DNA of 64,000 bases from Serripes groenlandicus (GCA_031761405.1 JASEVX010000003.1:114393831-114457830), one strand, 5' to 3'; positions 21,700 through 35,234 are shown, counted from the first letter of the stretch. Translations and numbers: made by a program. Notes: generated by a model not told the origin, from the letters alone.

Positions 21700-23625
21700 G
21701 AAGCCATATGCCACTATAAGTACATACTGACATGTAAGCGGTTTATAGAAGCCGTGGTCAGATATCCCCTATAAGTACATACTTACATGGTAGCAGTTTC
21801 GTGAAGCCGGTGCCAGATATCCCCTATAAGTACATACTGACATGTATGCGGTTTATAGAAGCCGTGGCCAGATGTCCCTTATAAGTAAATACTTACATGT
21901 TAGCAGGTTCGTGAAGCCGGTGCCAGATATCCCCTAAAAGTACATACTGACATGTAAGCGGTTTATAGAAGCCGGTGCTAGATATCCCCTATAAGTACAT
22001 ACTGACATGTATGCGGTTTATAGAAGCCGTGGCCAGATGTCCCTTATAAGTACATACCTACATGTTAGCAGGTTCGTGACGCCAGTGCCAGATGCTCCTA
22101 TAAGTACATACTGACATGTAAGCGGTTTATAGAAGCCGGTGCCATATGTCCCCTATAAGTACATACTTACATGTTAGCAGTTTTGTGAAGCCGATGCCAG
22201 ATGTCCCCAATAGGTACATACCTACATGTAAGTAGTTTCTAGAAGCAGGCGCCAGATGCTTTCTTTAAGAACATACCTACATATAAGTGGTTTCTTGAAG
22301 CAAGAGCCAGATGCCCTCTGAAAGTACATACTTACATGTAAGCAGTTTCTTGAAGCAGGAGCCAGATGCCCTCTATAAGTACATACTTACATGTAAGTAG
22401 TTTCTTGAAGCAGGAGCCAGATGCCCTGTATAAGAACATACCTATATGTAAATATTTTATTGAAGCAGGAGCCAGATGCCCTCTGTAAGTACATACGTAC
22501 ATATAAGTAGTTTCTAGAAGCCGGGGCAAGATGTCCCATATAAGTACATACTTACATGTAAGTAGTTTCTTGAAGCAGGAATCAGATGTCCCCTATAAGA
22601 ACATACCTACATGTAAGTAGTTCCTAGAAGCCGAGGCAACATGTCCCATATAAGTACATACTAAATTGTAAGTAGTTTCTAGAAGCTGGGGCCAGATGCC
22701 CTCTATAAGGACATGCTTGCATGTAAGAAGTTTCTAGATGCCGGGGCCAGATGCCCTCTGTAATTACATACCTACACGTAAGTAGTTTCTAGAAGCTGGG
22801 GCCAGATGCCCTCTATAAGTACATGTACTTACATATAAGTATTTTTTAGAAGCCGGGACCAGATGCCCTCTGTAAGTACATACTTATATGTAAGTAGTTT
22901 CTTGAAGCAGGAGCAAGATGTTCCCCATAAGTGCAAACTTTTATTTAAGTAGTTTTGAGAAGCCGGAGTCAGATGGCCTATATAAGTACATACTTAGCTA
23001 GTTTCGAAGCCGGGACCAGATAGCATCCATAAGTACAAATTTCATGTAAGAAGTTTCGTGAAGCCGGGATTAGATGCCTTCTATAAGTACATACTTAGCT
23101 AGTTTCGTGAAGCTGGGACCAGATATCATCCATAATAACATACTCTCATGTGAGAAGTTTCATAAGGCAGGTGCCAGATGCCCTCTATAAGTACATACTT
23201 TAGTTGTTTCGTGAAAAATGGACCAGTACCCTCTATTAGTACATACGAATCAGTAAGAAGTTTCTTGAAGCCGGTGCCAGATGCCCTCTATAAGTACATT
23301 CGAATCAGTAAAGGTTTCATTAGGCACGTGCCAGATGCCCTTTATAAGTACACACTTTAGTAGTTTCGTGAATACTGAGCAAGTATCCTCTATCAGTACA
23401 TACGCACCAGTAAGAAGTTTTGCGAGGCTGGTGCGAGATGCCCTCTTTAAGAAGTTTCCTGAATACTTGGCCAGATGCCCTCTGTAAGAACATACTTAGC
23501 TACTTTCGTGAAGCAGGGACAATATATCATCCATAAGTATATAAATGCATGTAAGAAGTTTCGTGACGCCGGAGTCAGATGCCATTTTAAGTAGATACTT
23601 TAGCAGTTTCGTAAAGCGGCGGCCT
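21700..23625. repeat. 55-bp satellite/minisatellite array
   Basis: About 35 tandem units of 55 bp: TATAAGTACATACTTACATG, then TAAGTAGTTTCTAGAAGCCG, then GGGCCAGATGCCCTC. Adjacent early units (from 21716) are exactly 55 bp. Units decay and shorten after about 22950. A rough alternation of two monomer types (GCGGTTTATAGAAG versus AGCAGGTTCGTGAAG) is visible at 21716-22190. Confidence 0.95.
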
Positions 23626-23629
23626 TTGT

Positions 23630-24800
23630 TTGAACGGAAGGACGTTGAAGTAATCGATATTCGAGTTATATCACGACATGTATAAAATAACAATAGGTTT
23701 CAAACTTGACCCTTTCAATGCTGAAATGTTAAAAAAGACTTGTCCATATTTGCATTTATTTTGAAGTTCATAGCCAATTCTTGGGATGTCAAGATAAAAA
23801 TGTTCAGTGAGCAGGCGCTGATGTTCCGGCTGACTTTGCTCTATACTGTTAATATGCTTCGCAAAATAATGTTGGACAAATTGGGGTTCGAATTCACAAC
23901 CAATGTGAGCGCCAAGAACAATTGTCATTATTTCCGTCTAGCATTACTAACCACATCGTGTATTGCCCGGAACTGTCGATGTGGCTATCTAACCAAAATA
24001 CCAATTAGGTGATACTGTCTAAGTTAACTGACTTCTCACGAATAATTATTGATTTTTTTACAAACTGTAAAGCCGGCTTATAAACCACGTTTGGAAAGTT
24101 TACTTTTATTTTCCACATATGCGAACGAGTAATGAAATATTAGGCGGAAGACTTCTAAGTTTTCATGATCGCTTAAGCTCTCATGTGATCAAAAGGCGTT
24201 TGAACTATACATATTTGTGGGATCCCAAAGTCCATTTCTGTCTAAACCAATAAGGCTTAGATAGGTCAATGATATGGCTCTGTTAAACGTGTAACTCGAA
24301 TTAGTTTCAGCACACCGGAGTTTGTTTTTTTACGAACAAATATAAAGCAAACCTGCTTATCGGGCATAACATATGAAGTTCAATTTTAGTAACTATTAAA
24401 TTACGCTGGGATTTCGTGTTACCTGTCACAGTTATAACATCCCTTGCCGCATGTCAGCCTGTTCGATTTGAAACTCAATTCAATGGTATTCTTTGAAGAA
24501 AAGTCGAATGAAATAAATATGACTTGTTGGATTTCCGATTAAGTAAATCATATAAGCGCTACATATCTAGTTGCACACAAGACGTTTTATCATAGTTTAT
24601 AGACAAAGACGTTTAGCATAAGGTGTATGTACATTATTGCCCGAGATTTGGTTGTACGCACTTACCACGTGTCTTATTGCCGCGTTGCACGTCTCATTTT
24701 GATACATTTGTCTAATTAATGTAACCTGATCCAGACAGGCTTGTGTTTTAGACAACCGATTTGGGAGCGGGATGGCTATGGTTAGAAACCAATTGATAAC
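23630..24800. other. Unassigned AT-rich region
   Basis: The open frame 23740-24012 has no recognisable domain. ggggttcgaattc at 23882-23894 resembles a pol III B box but no A box was found. Confidence 0.35.
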
Positions 24801-24805
24801 AGTCG

Positions 24806-25202
24806 GATCTGACCGTTTAATGGTCTTTCAGCTAGTTAATATCTCAGAAATTACTGACCTTTTAGATAGTGACGATACTTTACTTGCTGTTTTTCTTTTG
24901 TAGGACAAGTTCACTTATGTTTCCTGATGGTGCCACCGGTTTCAATTCATACATTTTCATTTATTCTGATACAGTCCCGTTTCGTCCATGTATGTTAATA
25001 TGTTGTCTGTTCCATCAATCTCATCTCAATTCGTTTAATTATCAGTCTTTCTTATTACTAACAAGACATGTCAACTTTAACATTTCACCCCTAACATTTC
25101 ACCTTTCACCTCTTCATATGTCGTAAATGTCATCACATGCACGAGCTAATTCGTGCCTATTCCTGCGCATGTCATTAAAGATTTAATCGTAAGAGTGTTC
25201 AC
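24806..25202 (+). repeat. Dispersed repeat, blocks A then B
   Basis: Block A (24808-24925: ctgaccgtttaatggtcttt...gtaggacaagttcacttatg) is followed directly by block B (24938-25202: cattttcatttattctgata...cgtaagagtgttcac). The same blocks recur in the order B-A at 33636-34187. The sequence may be LTR-derived. Confidence 0.65.
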
Positions 25203-25210
25203 TTGTTATT

Positions 25211-25902
25211 CGATTACTCGGTTAGTAATTCAAGTAACCGAGTACTTACAGTTGTATTTCATCTTTAGTTCTTTTCAATTTGTCACACGTATCTGACCAA
25301 ATATTAATTATTCATACCTCTATCGGGACATTTTACATAACTGTGAAAACGGCTGCACTCGATCGTATTGATGAACGTTTGTTAACGAATAATTGTGGCT
25401 GATCTAACGATTAATTACAGGACAGTTTGTTTCTTTTAAAAAATACTTTGATGTCTTATACAAGGCCAGAATTATATGATAATGACTTATTAATGTTATT
25501 GGAATGAATTCAATAAATTCGAATTGTTTTATTTGTAAATTATTTACCACAGGATTAGAAGATTTAAGGAGTAGTTAAGTTTTTAAGACATTTTCCCTCG
25601 AGTTGGTTTTTTAAAATTATGCAGCTATGCACCTCTTTCATTCAACATATTATAAATCGTATATCGGTCACTTCGTTAAAAAACCAAATATTTTCTAACT
25701 ATAAATTAAAAAAATTAAATTAAAAAGTTGGTTGACACAAATGAAACCGTTCCGATGACAACGTTCTAGACTGATTTATACATGAACAGGAAATGCGAGT
25801 TAAAACAACAACAACAAAAACGGAACCCGGAAGCAAGCGAATATTTATTGTCTAAGAATCGATACGGTTAACCGAGTAACCGGTTAGTAATTTCGGTAAC
25901 CA
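25211..25902. repeat. Possible small element with matching palindromic ends
   Basis: TACTCGGTTAgtaattcaagTAACCGAGTA at 25215-25244 is a perfect 10-bp-arm hairpin. A related sequence (accggttagtaatttcggtaacc) lies at 25879-25902. Weak evidence for an element between them. Confidence 0.3.
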
Positions 25903-27895
25903 TTGACAGCATCACCTTGCTGCTGATGTTGTTAAAGCATGTTCTTATGTACGTGCATACAAGGGATAAGTAACTTACTTATGTCAGAGTTTCATGAATT
26001 TGTAAAAAATACCGGCTAACCTGTATGTGTATTATAACTTGTACTTTTCTTTCATTTTATAGCATTGTGTTTTTAAGAGTAGATGTAGAAAGAGCTAACA
26101 GTGGAATTCAGTGGTGTAGGACTTCATAGGTTGTGGCAAGCTAACAATTACAAATGTTTATTCATTATTAACGTTAACAATTATTATCCCCTCTCTCCAT
26201 ATCTTTTCTTAACATTTTTTGTTTTCGTTCCCATCATATTCTTCCTACATTAATCATTACCCTTTATCATTCACCATTTCCTCCATATCCTTCCTTTACA
26301 TCAGGTATTACCCTGTTATACTAGTATCATTTACCATTCCCTCCATATCAACCATTTACACCAAGTGTAACTCTTTCCTCCATATCATTTACATCTATTA
26401 TTACCCTATACCCGTTTAAATATTTATCAATTACCCTTTTCCCCATACCCACCCTTAAATATTAGTATCCCACTTTACCGCATGATTTCTTTTATTATCT
26501 TCGTATGTTCCATTTCCGTTTTAGGACTTCCTCAGGAAAAAATCGTTCTGCTCAGATAACAATCAATCTAGCATGTAAATTGATCTTCACGGTGTTTTTG
26601 TCATGACCATTACTTCTCCCCATGAGGATTAGTAACGGTACCAGATAAGGTATTTACTGGTCAGACTTTGGGTCATTTTAAAAACTTAACAATTTGTGTG
26701 TTTTAAAACTTGGCCTTTCTCTTTACTGCGATTATGAAATAGTTGTTACTGTGTATATTTATGTGATGTTTTATATAAAAAAGGATAAAGGCAGGACTAA
26801 ATTAAATATAATTACAAACGTTTAATTCTAGTAACTATGTTTCTATGAGTTTAAGTCATTGCTTGCTTAATGATTGACAAATAAACAATTTGTTTTGTGA
26901 TGGAAATGTGTTTTTTTATCAAGTTTCTAGTGAAATTTATTACTTAGGTATAAGCACACAACACTTGAAACATAATTAAACTTATTTCCTTTTTCAACAA
27001 AATATTCAAACAAATTTTTAACAATTAATAAAACAATTAAATAAAAATAAATGAGTTTAGAGTTTATTCAAAATATCACCAGAAGGTCATAGACCCATGT
27101 GGTAAGTAAAGCATACAACAGTGAAACATACAAAATAATACAACAAAATAATGGTATATACAATTTATTACATATACACGCTTGTTTAGATGTACATGTA
27201 CCTAAATGCATACATATAAATATGTTTGTATGCAAGCAAGACCCGAGATGCAAACTGAATTTAAATATAATGACATATACAAGCAAATAAAATATCAACC
27301 GTTATGATAAGACACTTTACATTTCACAATGTAATTATGTGTACCATATTTTTAACAAAGAATAATGTATTTACTAGATGAGTTTCTTCGAATATATATC
27401 TGAAGTAAGAGTGTAGAATATCATAACATTTACAGCAGAATGTAATATTCACAGTTGAATTATGAGTTAGTTAGTCTTCTTTAATAAATCATGTGAACTA
27501 ATTTGACAAGCATTAGTCCTTTTCCTCATACACCTAACGTTATCCTCATAATAACAAAGAATTCGTTCTTTCTAAACATTATTTTCCTTTGTCATCGAAT
27601 AAATCTGTTAAGCTTTCAAATGCCAACAAATGATGTTTAGCTCTCAATAGTTAGGCCTACAATGACACAGTCTTAAAACAACTAAAATCGACTTAATTTG
27701 TGTGTTTGACTTGTATTTCCTAATCAAAATGTTTCAATTAGGATTAGGTAAGTTTCAATATGAACACTTCTGTATATATATTATATTTAAACATAAAAAT
27801 TGACAAAGAAAATTATAAGATATACATAATCTAAATAGTTTTTTTCAGATACATGTGAATCTGCTCAATCTATGACAATAAATTTTCTGGGTGTA
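25903..27895. other. AT-rich region without recognised genes
   Basis: 26190-26470 is a pyrimidine-rich degenerate tandem repeat (ttaccaTTYcctccatatc at about 60-75 bp spacing). The frames at 27068-27298 are AT-rich and lack coding features. Confidence 0.4.
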
Positions 27896-28021
27896 TAAAT
27901 ATGTTGTTATACATTTCATTAAGCTCCGGTCAAAACAAAAGAATTTTACAAAATTCCAAAAGGTACTTGTACATAGAAATTAAGGCACATGATCATGTTT
28001 ACTTCTTGTTTTCATTTGTTT

Positions 28022-28575
28022 ATAAACAAGAAGGCCATGATGGCCCTGGATCGATCACCTTATTTATGCAACGTGATTTGCCTCTCCAAATACACAATTA
28101 ACCACAATAACTCATGTTGTCGTCAGGTAAGCTAATTCAAGAGGCCCAAGAGAACCAGTATAGCTCCACTGCTTTAAGGTGAAATGACCAAACAATGTAG
28201 CAAATTAATGTAAACTGAGGTAACTCATATAAGGTCACCAAAGTAATGTACCTGTATTGGTAAGGATTTCAAAATCAGAGTTAAACTTTCTTATGAGATA
28301 ATTGTCTAAATCTTACTCTCTGGGCATGAAGGGTACAACAGCTCAAAGCCATACTGGCATTGTCTTAAGAAGAATCTTAAAATTGTTTTCTTTTGATTGC
28401 CATGGAAACCGGAGTTTTGCATCAAGGAATCATGTTCAGGACATTGAGAGGATGCTTGCTGTAAAGTTTCATCCAAATTTACCCACTGATTACATGGCAG
28501 AAGATATTGACAAAGGCCGGACAAAATGTGATCCCAACATCTAACTTTCAGCACTTCATGCTCAGGTGAGCTATA
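28022..28575. repeat. Dispersed mollusc repeat, diverged
   Basis: Starts acaagaaGGCCATGATGGCCctggatcgatcacctt, a palindrome-led sequence I recall from mollusc genomes, and ends atttacccactgattacatggcagaagatattgacaaa. No protein. Family name unknown. Confidence 0.45.
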
Positions 28576-29198
28576 CAAATAACATGTCTATACTTCATGT
28601 AAAACCATACACAATTACAGGGCTGCATTGCCATAAAGAGACATTGTGAAACGTAGAGCTTATTCTCATTTAAGCGTATGTATTTGTAATCAATAGCACC
28701 TATAAGATAGCCTTAATTGGCAAAAACTTAATTAAAACTCATTAATACAACAAATAAATCAGGTTAAGAAAGTCACAACGGCAATAAGTCATATTTATAT
28801 CGAAAGCTATTTTGTAATTTCAATGAATTTGAAAATTTGTAATTAAGATGTGCATGTTTAAAGTAAATTGAATGTATTCAATAAAAACTTACAGAAGTCA
28901 TTTACATATAATGTGTAGGTCAAGGTCACAAATGTTTCTGGGAATCACATTATAGTCATTCAGGATAAAGCATATGTGATATTTCTCTTATTTTAGAGAT
29001 AAAGACTGTAGCTCAACATTAAACATAATTAATTGATTGCAGGTATCAATCATACTCATCAAGAAGGAAGACAATGTAATGTTTCATTGACTTTTGGTCA
29101 ATAGGTTTGAGATATAATTACTTACAAAACCAACATCATTAAAACCAGACCTAAGGTTTATTTGCATTTTAATAAATATCTGATGACTGCCTCACACA

Positions 29199-29410
29199 GG
29201 TTGTCTCAGATTGACCTTTGCGTCGGACAGACCAATTGTTGCCTAAAAAAATACTTAGATATGAAACGGAGGACATAACCAATTAATTAATGAGATAGAG
29301 ATGCACTGCTTGTTGATTGTTCTGTTTGTATATAACCGGATGTTGATTGAAACGTGTAATTTTATTGTACAAATAACCAAGCACATACTCATGACAATTT
29401 AATTATATAG
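29199..29410. repeat. AGGTCGTCTC family element, copy 2 (right end lost)
   Basis: caggttgtctcagattgacctttgcgtcgg matches 3608-3637, and gagatagagatgcactgcttgttgattgttctg matches the region near 3712. The right inverted end was not found. Confidence 0.5.
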
Positions 29411-29803
29411 AGTCAATTCGATACAATAGCTTATGCTGTTTCGTCGGATCAAATATTCGTACAGCATAGTTTAGATTGTTACAAACTAAAGAGAAATTGT
29501 TTTTACAATTTTGTAGAATAATGTCAAAAATATTGCATGAATAAATAATATTAAAAGTAAAAGCCACAATGAAATGTTATTGACATCTGACCAGGAATAA
29601 AGACATAAAACACTAAACCTAACTTAAGACAAAGGAAAAACGCAAACGTTGATTATAGTACATTACATATTATGCAAAAAGTCTTAGGGCAAGTTTACTA
29701 AATGGTAACAATCCAATATTTAAATATCAAATCTCAGATAATATTTCACTGGCATGCGACAGATAATATCAGAGACAATATATAACTCTATAACTTTACA
29801 GTT

Positions 29804-29980
29804 CTATAACTGTCACCTGAATTAACAAAAGTGCTAGAGAAGAACTCTTAAGCTTCCATGTGTCGTCCATGCTTGCGGCACAAATTATCTGGACAATTGG
29901 AGTTCTATAACTCTCAGCTGATTTAACAGAAGTGCTAGGAAAGAACTCATAAGCTTCCATGTGTCGTCCATGCTTGTCTA
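29804..29980. repeat. Tandem duplication of about 98 bp
   Basis: ttctataactSTCASCTGAWTTAACARAAGTGCTAG and cttccatgtgtcgtccatgcttg occur twice, at about 29804-29876 and 29902-29976. Confidence 0.75.
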
Positions 29981-30352
29981 CCGATCAAATTGGCACCAAA
30001 AAGCAATCCAGAAAAAAATATTTTGAAATAAGACCTGTTCTTTCAGAATTAAAGATTTATAATGTATGCAATATATGCATATAAATGATACTATCCCTAT
30101 GTTGTCGCTGTAATGATTTCCTGCAAATCAAGACTGCATGAAAAATATTTAGAGTGAGTCACCAAAGGATAATATATAAGAACATATTTGAAATCAGACC
30201 ATTGCTTTTAAAGGAGAATATTTTCAATCAATATAGCTTGAATTCTATTTTTAGATCGTAACTTGAAAAATGGTTTTGTGAACTTATTTTGAAATCGGTG
30301 GTGTCAATAATGCAGTATTATTTGGGAGAGATGGCATCGGTTAATAATATTT

Positions 30353-33315
30353 TTGGAAAACCCGACTCTATCATCGGACATGTCAGATTCTCAGAGCGCT
30401 AACAAGAGATATTTTATAGCGAATATCAGACCAGGGGAGTCGTTGTCTGTCTACAGTCTACGACTCGACAGATTATTATGTCAAGTCCCCGGCCATCTGG
30501 ATCGAAGCAGTCGTAATGATATGTTGTGCCCGCGGTTATGGTCCGGTCTTAGGGACCTTCAGTTGAAGAACAACTCAAGGTATATGTTTGAGAACATAAC
30601 GGAATTTAACACTCTAAGAAAGAAACTTAGAGCTGTTGGGAAGGATCTTAAGATGAGCTGAGTGACGCATCGATTCTCTAACCCCACCCACTGTTCCGAG
30701 GCCAGACAATTTGATAGTACAGTTGATATTAGTAAGCAGTTTGAATCTCTACAAGTTCAAATAGTAAGAATGGAATCAAAGCTAGGTACGCTCGAGAAAG
30801 AGGTTAGACAATAACAATTACAGAAGCAAGACGAATAAAACGAAACCTTATGACAAGGCTTTGAATGGAGATCGACCCCTATCGAATGGCAAATGGGAGG
30901 TTTAGTGTCACACTGTCCTACTGCAGCTGTACCAATTGTAGGTCCCACTAATGAAACTAGTGTCCTAGTCAATGGTCATAGAGTGTGTGCATTGGTTGAC
31001 ATTGGATCCATGGTGTCAACCATGAGTCATGCACAGTTAATGTCATTACGACCAACCCCACAGCTCCGTGAGTTGACTGATTTATTTCTTGACATTTCGA
31101 GTGAAAATAGATCTAAAATCCCGTATTAAGGATATAGTTTGTTGGAAATGTCTATTCCACAAACACCTATTCCCTCATTTCCTGTCCCCTTTCTGGTTGT
31201 TTCCGATACGGAGTACTCGGTAACGACACCACTTATAATGGGGAGTAACGTTTTGCAACACTTACGCAATGTCCGTGTTAACTTAGATCTTCCATCTGTG
31301 ATTAAAGAAGCTGTTTCGTCTCTCTCCAGTGAAGGTATTACCACTTTCCCAGTAGCTACATATAATCAGAGGGAGATTGTTATCAAACCCTTCGATACCC
31401 GTATTGTAATGGGAATGGTTAGAGCCTCTGGTAAGTTAACTTCCGGGTGACAGAACCAACAGATAATGCTACTATTAATGATCGCTCATTTTCCAAAAAT
31501 CCCTGTTCGGGTCTGTAACATTTCGGCTAGTCCAATCACGTTATACGGACGCATTCTTATATGTAATGTTAATGATGTTTCTATTCTCCGAACACTTAAA
31601 CCATCTGAATGTGGTAGAAATACCAAATCCAATCAAGATAAATCCCTTCAAGACTTAGGGATTACCATTCCCTCCGACACTCTCTCAACAGAGCAAGCTT
31701 TGAAAGCTTAAACATTACTAGAAAGTTGAAGGCACATATTTTCTGCCAGTCCATTATATTTAGGTTGCACTAGTCTGGTAGAGCATTCAATCGAACTATC
31801 GGATCAAAAGCCCTTTAAGGATCCCTACCGGTGCATTCCTCCAGCAATCTTTAAGGAGGTTCGAGAACATAATAAAGACATATTAGATGCGGGAGCCATA
31901 CGTGAGTCGCACAGTCCCTTCTCATTTGATATTGTTCTCATCTGTAAGAAAGACGGAACAACGAGGTCCTGTATTAATTACCGCAAGCTCAACAGCCGAA
32001 CAGTGAAAGATGCGTATATGCTTCCCCGCATCGACCAAACAATCGATTCACTAGCTGCTTCACGTTTCTTCACCAAACTCGACCTCCGCTCGGACTATTG
32101 GCAAGTACCTATTAGAGAGGAAGATAAGCCCAAAAAAACGCATTCTTTTGTGATCCATTAGGCTTCTTCGAGGGACAAATGCCCCAGCTACATTCCAGCG
32201 CTTAATGGAACGGTGCATTTGAAGAATGTTTAATATATCTGGACGATATAATTATATATTCAGATTGTGTAGAATCCCATATTCAGCGTCTGACATCCGC
32301 TTTCCAACGGCTTTAGGAATAAGGATTGAAGCTCAAACTTTCAAAATGTGAGTTCTTCCAAACAGAAGCTTTGTGCCTTGGTCATGTTGTTAGTGCTGAA
32401 GTCTTCCAGACGGATCCCTCCAAAGTTGAATCTCTAAAGAGTTGGCCCATACCGAGTAATTAAAAAAAAGTTGAGAAGCTTTCTCGACTTTGCAATTACA
32501 GCCGCATAATTAAGAAGTATGCATCCATTGCTAAACCCTTAAACGATCTTCTTGATGGTCATCCAACAAACAAGAAGACAAAGCATACCAAAAAACCATG
32601 TAATTGTAAATGGGATACAAAGCAAAATGACAAGTCCTCCTGTACTGGCATATGCAGATGTTTTCCAAACCATTCATCCTGAATGTAGACGGAAGTTGTC
32701 AGGGTATTGGCGCTATTTTATATCAGCTCAAGGATGGTCAGGAGATGGTTATCTCCTATGCTAGCAGAGTATTGAGAGCTAGCGAAATTAACTATCCTGC
32801 ACATCAGTTGGAATTTCTTACTCTTAAGTGGGCAGTTTGTTACAAGTTCCACGATTACCTATATGGTAATTCAGTAACTATCAGAACTGATAGTAACCCA
32901 CTGACAGATGTTTTTCCCTCGGCTAAACTTGATCTCACTAGCCACAGGTGGTTGGCACCACTGTCAGTTTATGACATAACAATCCAATACAGGTCGGGGA
33001 AGCAGAATATCGATGCCGATGCTCTTTCAAGACTACCAACTAAAAATAGTTTCATATTCACAGATGCTTTTTAAGCTCTGTTACATGCGCACTCAGAAGG
33101 TATTGTCAGACAACCTCAGGGTCAGAGAGACAACTCTGGTGATTGGTGATCGGGTATTGGTATGGAATGTGGAATGTAGGCGTACGAGGAAAGTCGAAAC
33201 TTGCTGATCGATGGGAAAAGGACATATTCGTTGTCGATGAAAAGCCAAACTCCGATCTTCAAATTTACAGAGTTAGGAAAAATTCCTGCACGGCAGCGTC
33301 TAGCCCGAACTAAAT
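30353..33315 (+). pseudogene. Ty3/Gypsy retrotransposon remnant, integrase core deleted
   Basis: Order: gag-like frame (30353-30660); aspartic protease (30893-31129, ALVDIGSMVST, where the usual catalytic DTG is DIG); linker (31139-31711); reverse transcriptase (about 31790-32320 with KLDLRSDYW and YLDDIIIYSD); RNase H (32652-33060, NVDGSCQGIGA...YRSGKQNIDADALSRL). The frame then jumps to GDRVLVWNV near 33142 and KLADRWEKDIFVV near 33200, the extreme end of a Gypsy integrase. The zinc finger and DDE core are absent. Several frameshifts and stops (for example at 32159 and 32461). Inactive. Confidence 0.85.
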
Positions 33316-33474
33316 AAAAACAAAAGTGGATGTCGTTTGGTGATTGGGCTATATCCTGAATAGAATGATGTTATTTTTCCCCCCATGTATAGTTACCTTT
33401 CCGGTTATGTCTCATTTCAAGTTATTTGTACTTGTATTATATTTATATTGTAATGCAGTTTTATCTACTGCCAG

Positions 33475-34031
33475 GCTGTTATAGCGTATTTACTTCTCTA
33501 CGAGCGTGCACAGTCGTTAAAGAAAGGTTTTAAAACCAGCTATTCATTTTTCTTGTATGAACATTGTGATCAGTGGGATATATTGATTTCAGTAAATGTC
33601 GGGACGATATTTTACAAAGCGGGGGAGAAGGTCACTGGGTTCATTTCATACAATTTCATTTATTCTAATACAGTCCCGTTACGTTCTTTTATTCTCTTAT
33701 GTTACCTGTTCCATCAATCTCAATTCGTCTAATTATCATTCCTTTTTGTTTTTAACAAGACATTTCAACTCTAACATTTCACCACTAACATTTCACCTTT
33801 CACCTCTTCATATGTCGTACACGTCACCACATGCACGAGTTGATTCGCGCAAAAGCATATTCCTGCTCGTGTCAATAAATATTTATTCGTAATTGTATTC
33901 ACTTGCACCTTTACAGGTATTTACCTTTTATTTCTTACATCTAACTCGTGTTTGTTCATTATACGTTATTTCCTTGTATGGTCGTGTTATTCCTGCTTGT
34001 GATAAAATATGTATTCGTAAGAGTGTTACAG
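33475..34031 (+). repeat. Candidate 3' LTR or LTR-like repeat
   Basis: Starts TGTTATAGCG and ends AGAGTGTTACA, downstream of the Gypsy remnant, and shares block B (33636-33905) with 24938-25202. No matching left LTR was found before 30353, so this is uncertain. Confidence 0.35.
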
Positions 34032-34065
34032 GTTTAGTTCCCGCACAACGCAGTATATTCTGACC

Positions 34066-34187
34066 GTTTCATGGTCTTTCAACTAGTTAATATCTCAGAA
34101 ATTACTGGTCTCTTAGATAGTGGCGATACTTTATTTACTGTTTTTCTTTTATAGGACAAGTTCACTTATGTTTTATAATGGTGTCAT
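34066..34187 (+). repeat. Dispersed repeat block A, second copy
   Basis: ctgaccgtttcatggtctttcaactagttaatatctcagaaattactg... through ataggacaagttcacttatg matches 24808-24925 but follows block B instead of preceding it. Confidence 0.65.
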
Positions 34188-34799
34188 GGATGTTTAATGG
34201 ACATAAACGATCACATAATCACCATAATATTGACATTTTATTCTTGTCTTGACATGATAGATCTGGAGAGTATTGCTTTCCGTTTAACATGCATGCCACA
34301 ATTCTCCTTATGAATACAACTTACTATATGGAACTTGTATACGTAATAAATTACAACCAGATGTATTGTCTGTGTTAATTACTTATAAAGGAACTGGAAT
34401 TGGTAACACATGTATAACGCTAAATAAAGTTATCTTTATAAGTACGATGTTATCTCATTTTGAAGTTCGAGTTCTGCTTTAGAGAAACAAATACAACTCG
34501 ATAACTGATACTTTTTTGTTTACATAAGTACGAGTAACGTTATTTTAACAAGACAAGTAATATTGCTATATCGAAAAGTGGAACTTCACACAGTGTATTT
34601 CGTTTGTGTCAGATCGCAACTATGTACCAGATATAAAGGTGTTTGTAACAAACAATACCGAATAACAAAACGTACTTAATTAATAGCACGTGAATGTTTC
34701 CTCTCTACTTAAAACATATATCCTTTGATAGAAGTTTCGAAATGTTATTTCTATATAGAAACAAATGTAATAATTTAAACTTTATATTATAGGAGTCGT

Positions 34800-35096
34800 C
34801 GACCAATGAGCAAAACAACGTACAGACGATTATATTTAACAAAGAACTGCGGTTTCCTGAATTACTTGCTGCCTGGAGATGAAGTTATGGCAGACCGAGG
34901 TTTCACTTTTGGAGAAGATATGAGTAGCCGACGGGTAAAATTGAACATTCCTGCATTTATGAAGGATCGGTTTCAGCTATCTGAACATGAAACCATTTAC
35001 TCTAGAAGAATAGAAGCAGAAAGAATCCATTTTGAGAGGGCTATCATGAAAATAAAGTCTTATAGACTTCTGAATATCAAATATAGCAAAAAGTGA
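34800..35096 (+). pseudogene. Harbinger-type (DDE_Tnp_4) transposase fragment
   Basis: The frame from 34806 reads LLPGDEVMADRGFTFGEDM, then LNIPAFMKDRFQLSEHE, then RIHFERAIMKIKSYRLL. The MADRGF aspartate and the later ER(A) glutamate are the second and third catalytic acidic positions of ISL2EU/Harbinger-like DDE transposases. A splice-acceptor-like tttatattatag precedes it. The N-terminal two thirds are missing; I see no autonomous element around it. Confidence 0.8.
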
Positions 35097-35234
35097 TTGA
35101 GAAATGCAATTAAAACTGTTCGTGTAGTTGCATTATCGTGTATCATGAGATATTCACTAATCAACAATGATATAACAATATTTCCGTCCTGCTTGTTATA
35201 AATAAAATGTATGTCACACTGTGCAGTTCATAGG

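Noticed and set aside
17308..23625. CRISPR-like repeat arrays
   Set aside because: Units abut with no unique spacers of constant length, the repeats are imperfect, and the genome is eukaryotic; these are minisatellites.
23740..24012. 90-codon frame
   Set aside because: No domain, no coding bias relative to neighbours, overlaps an antisense frame of similar length.
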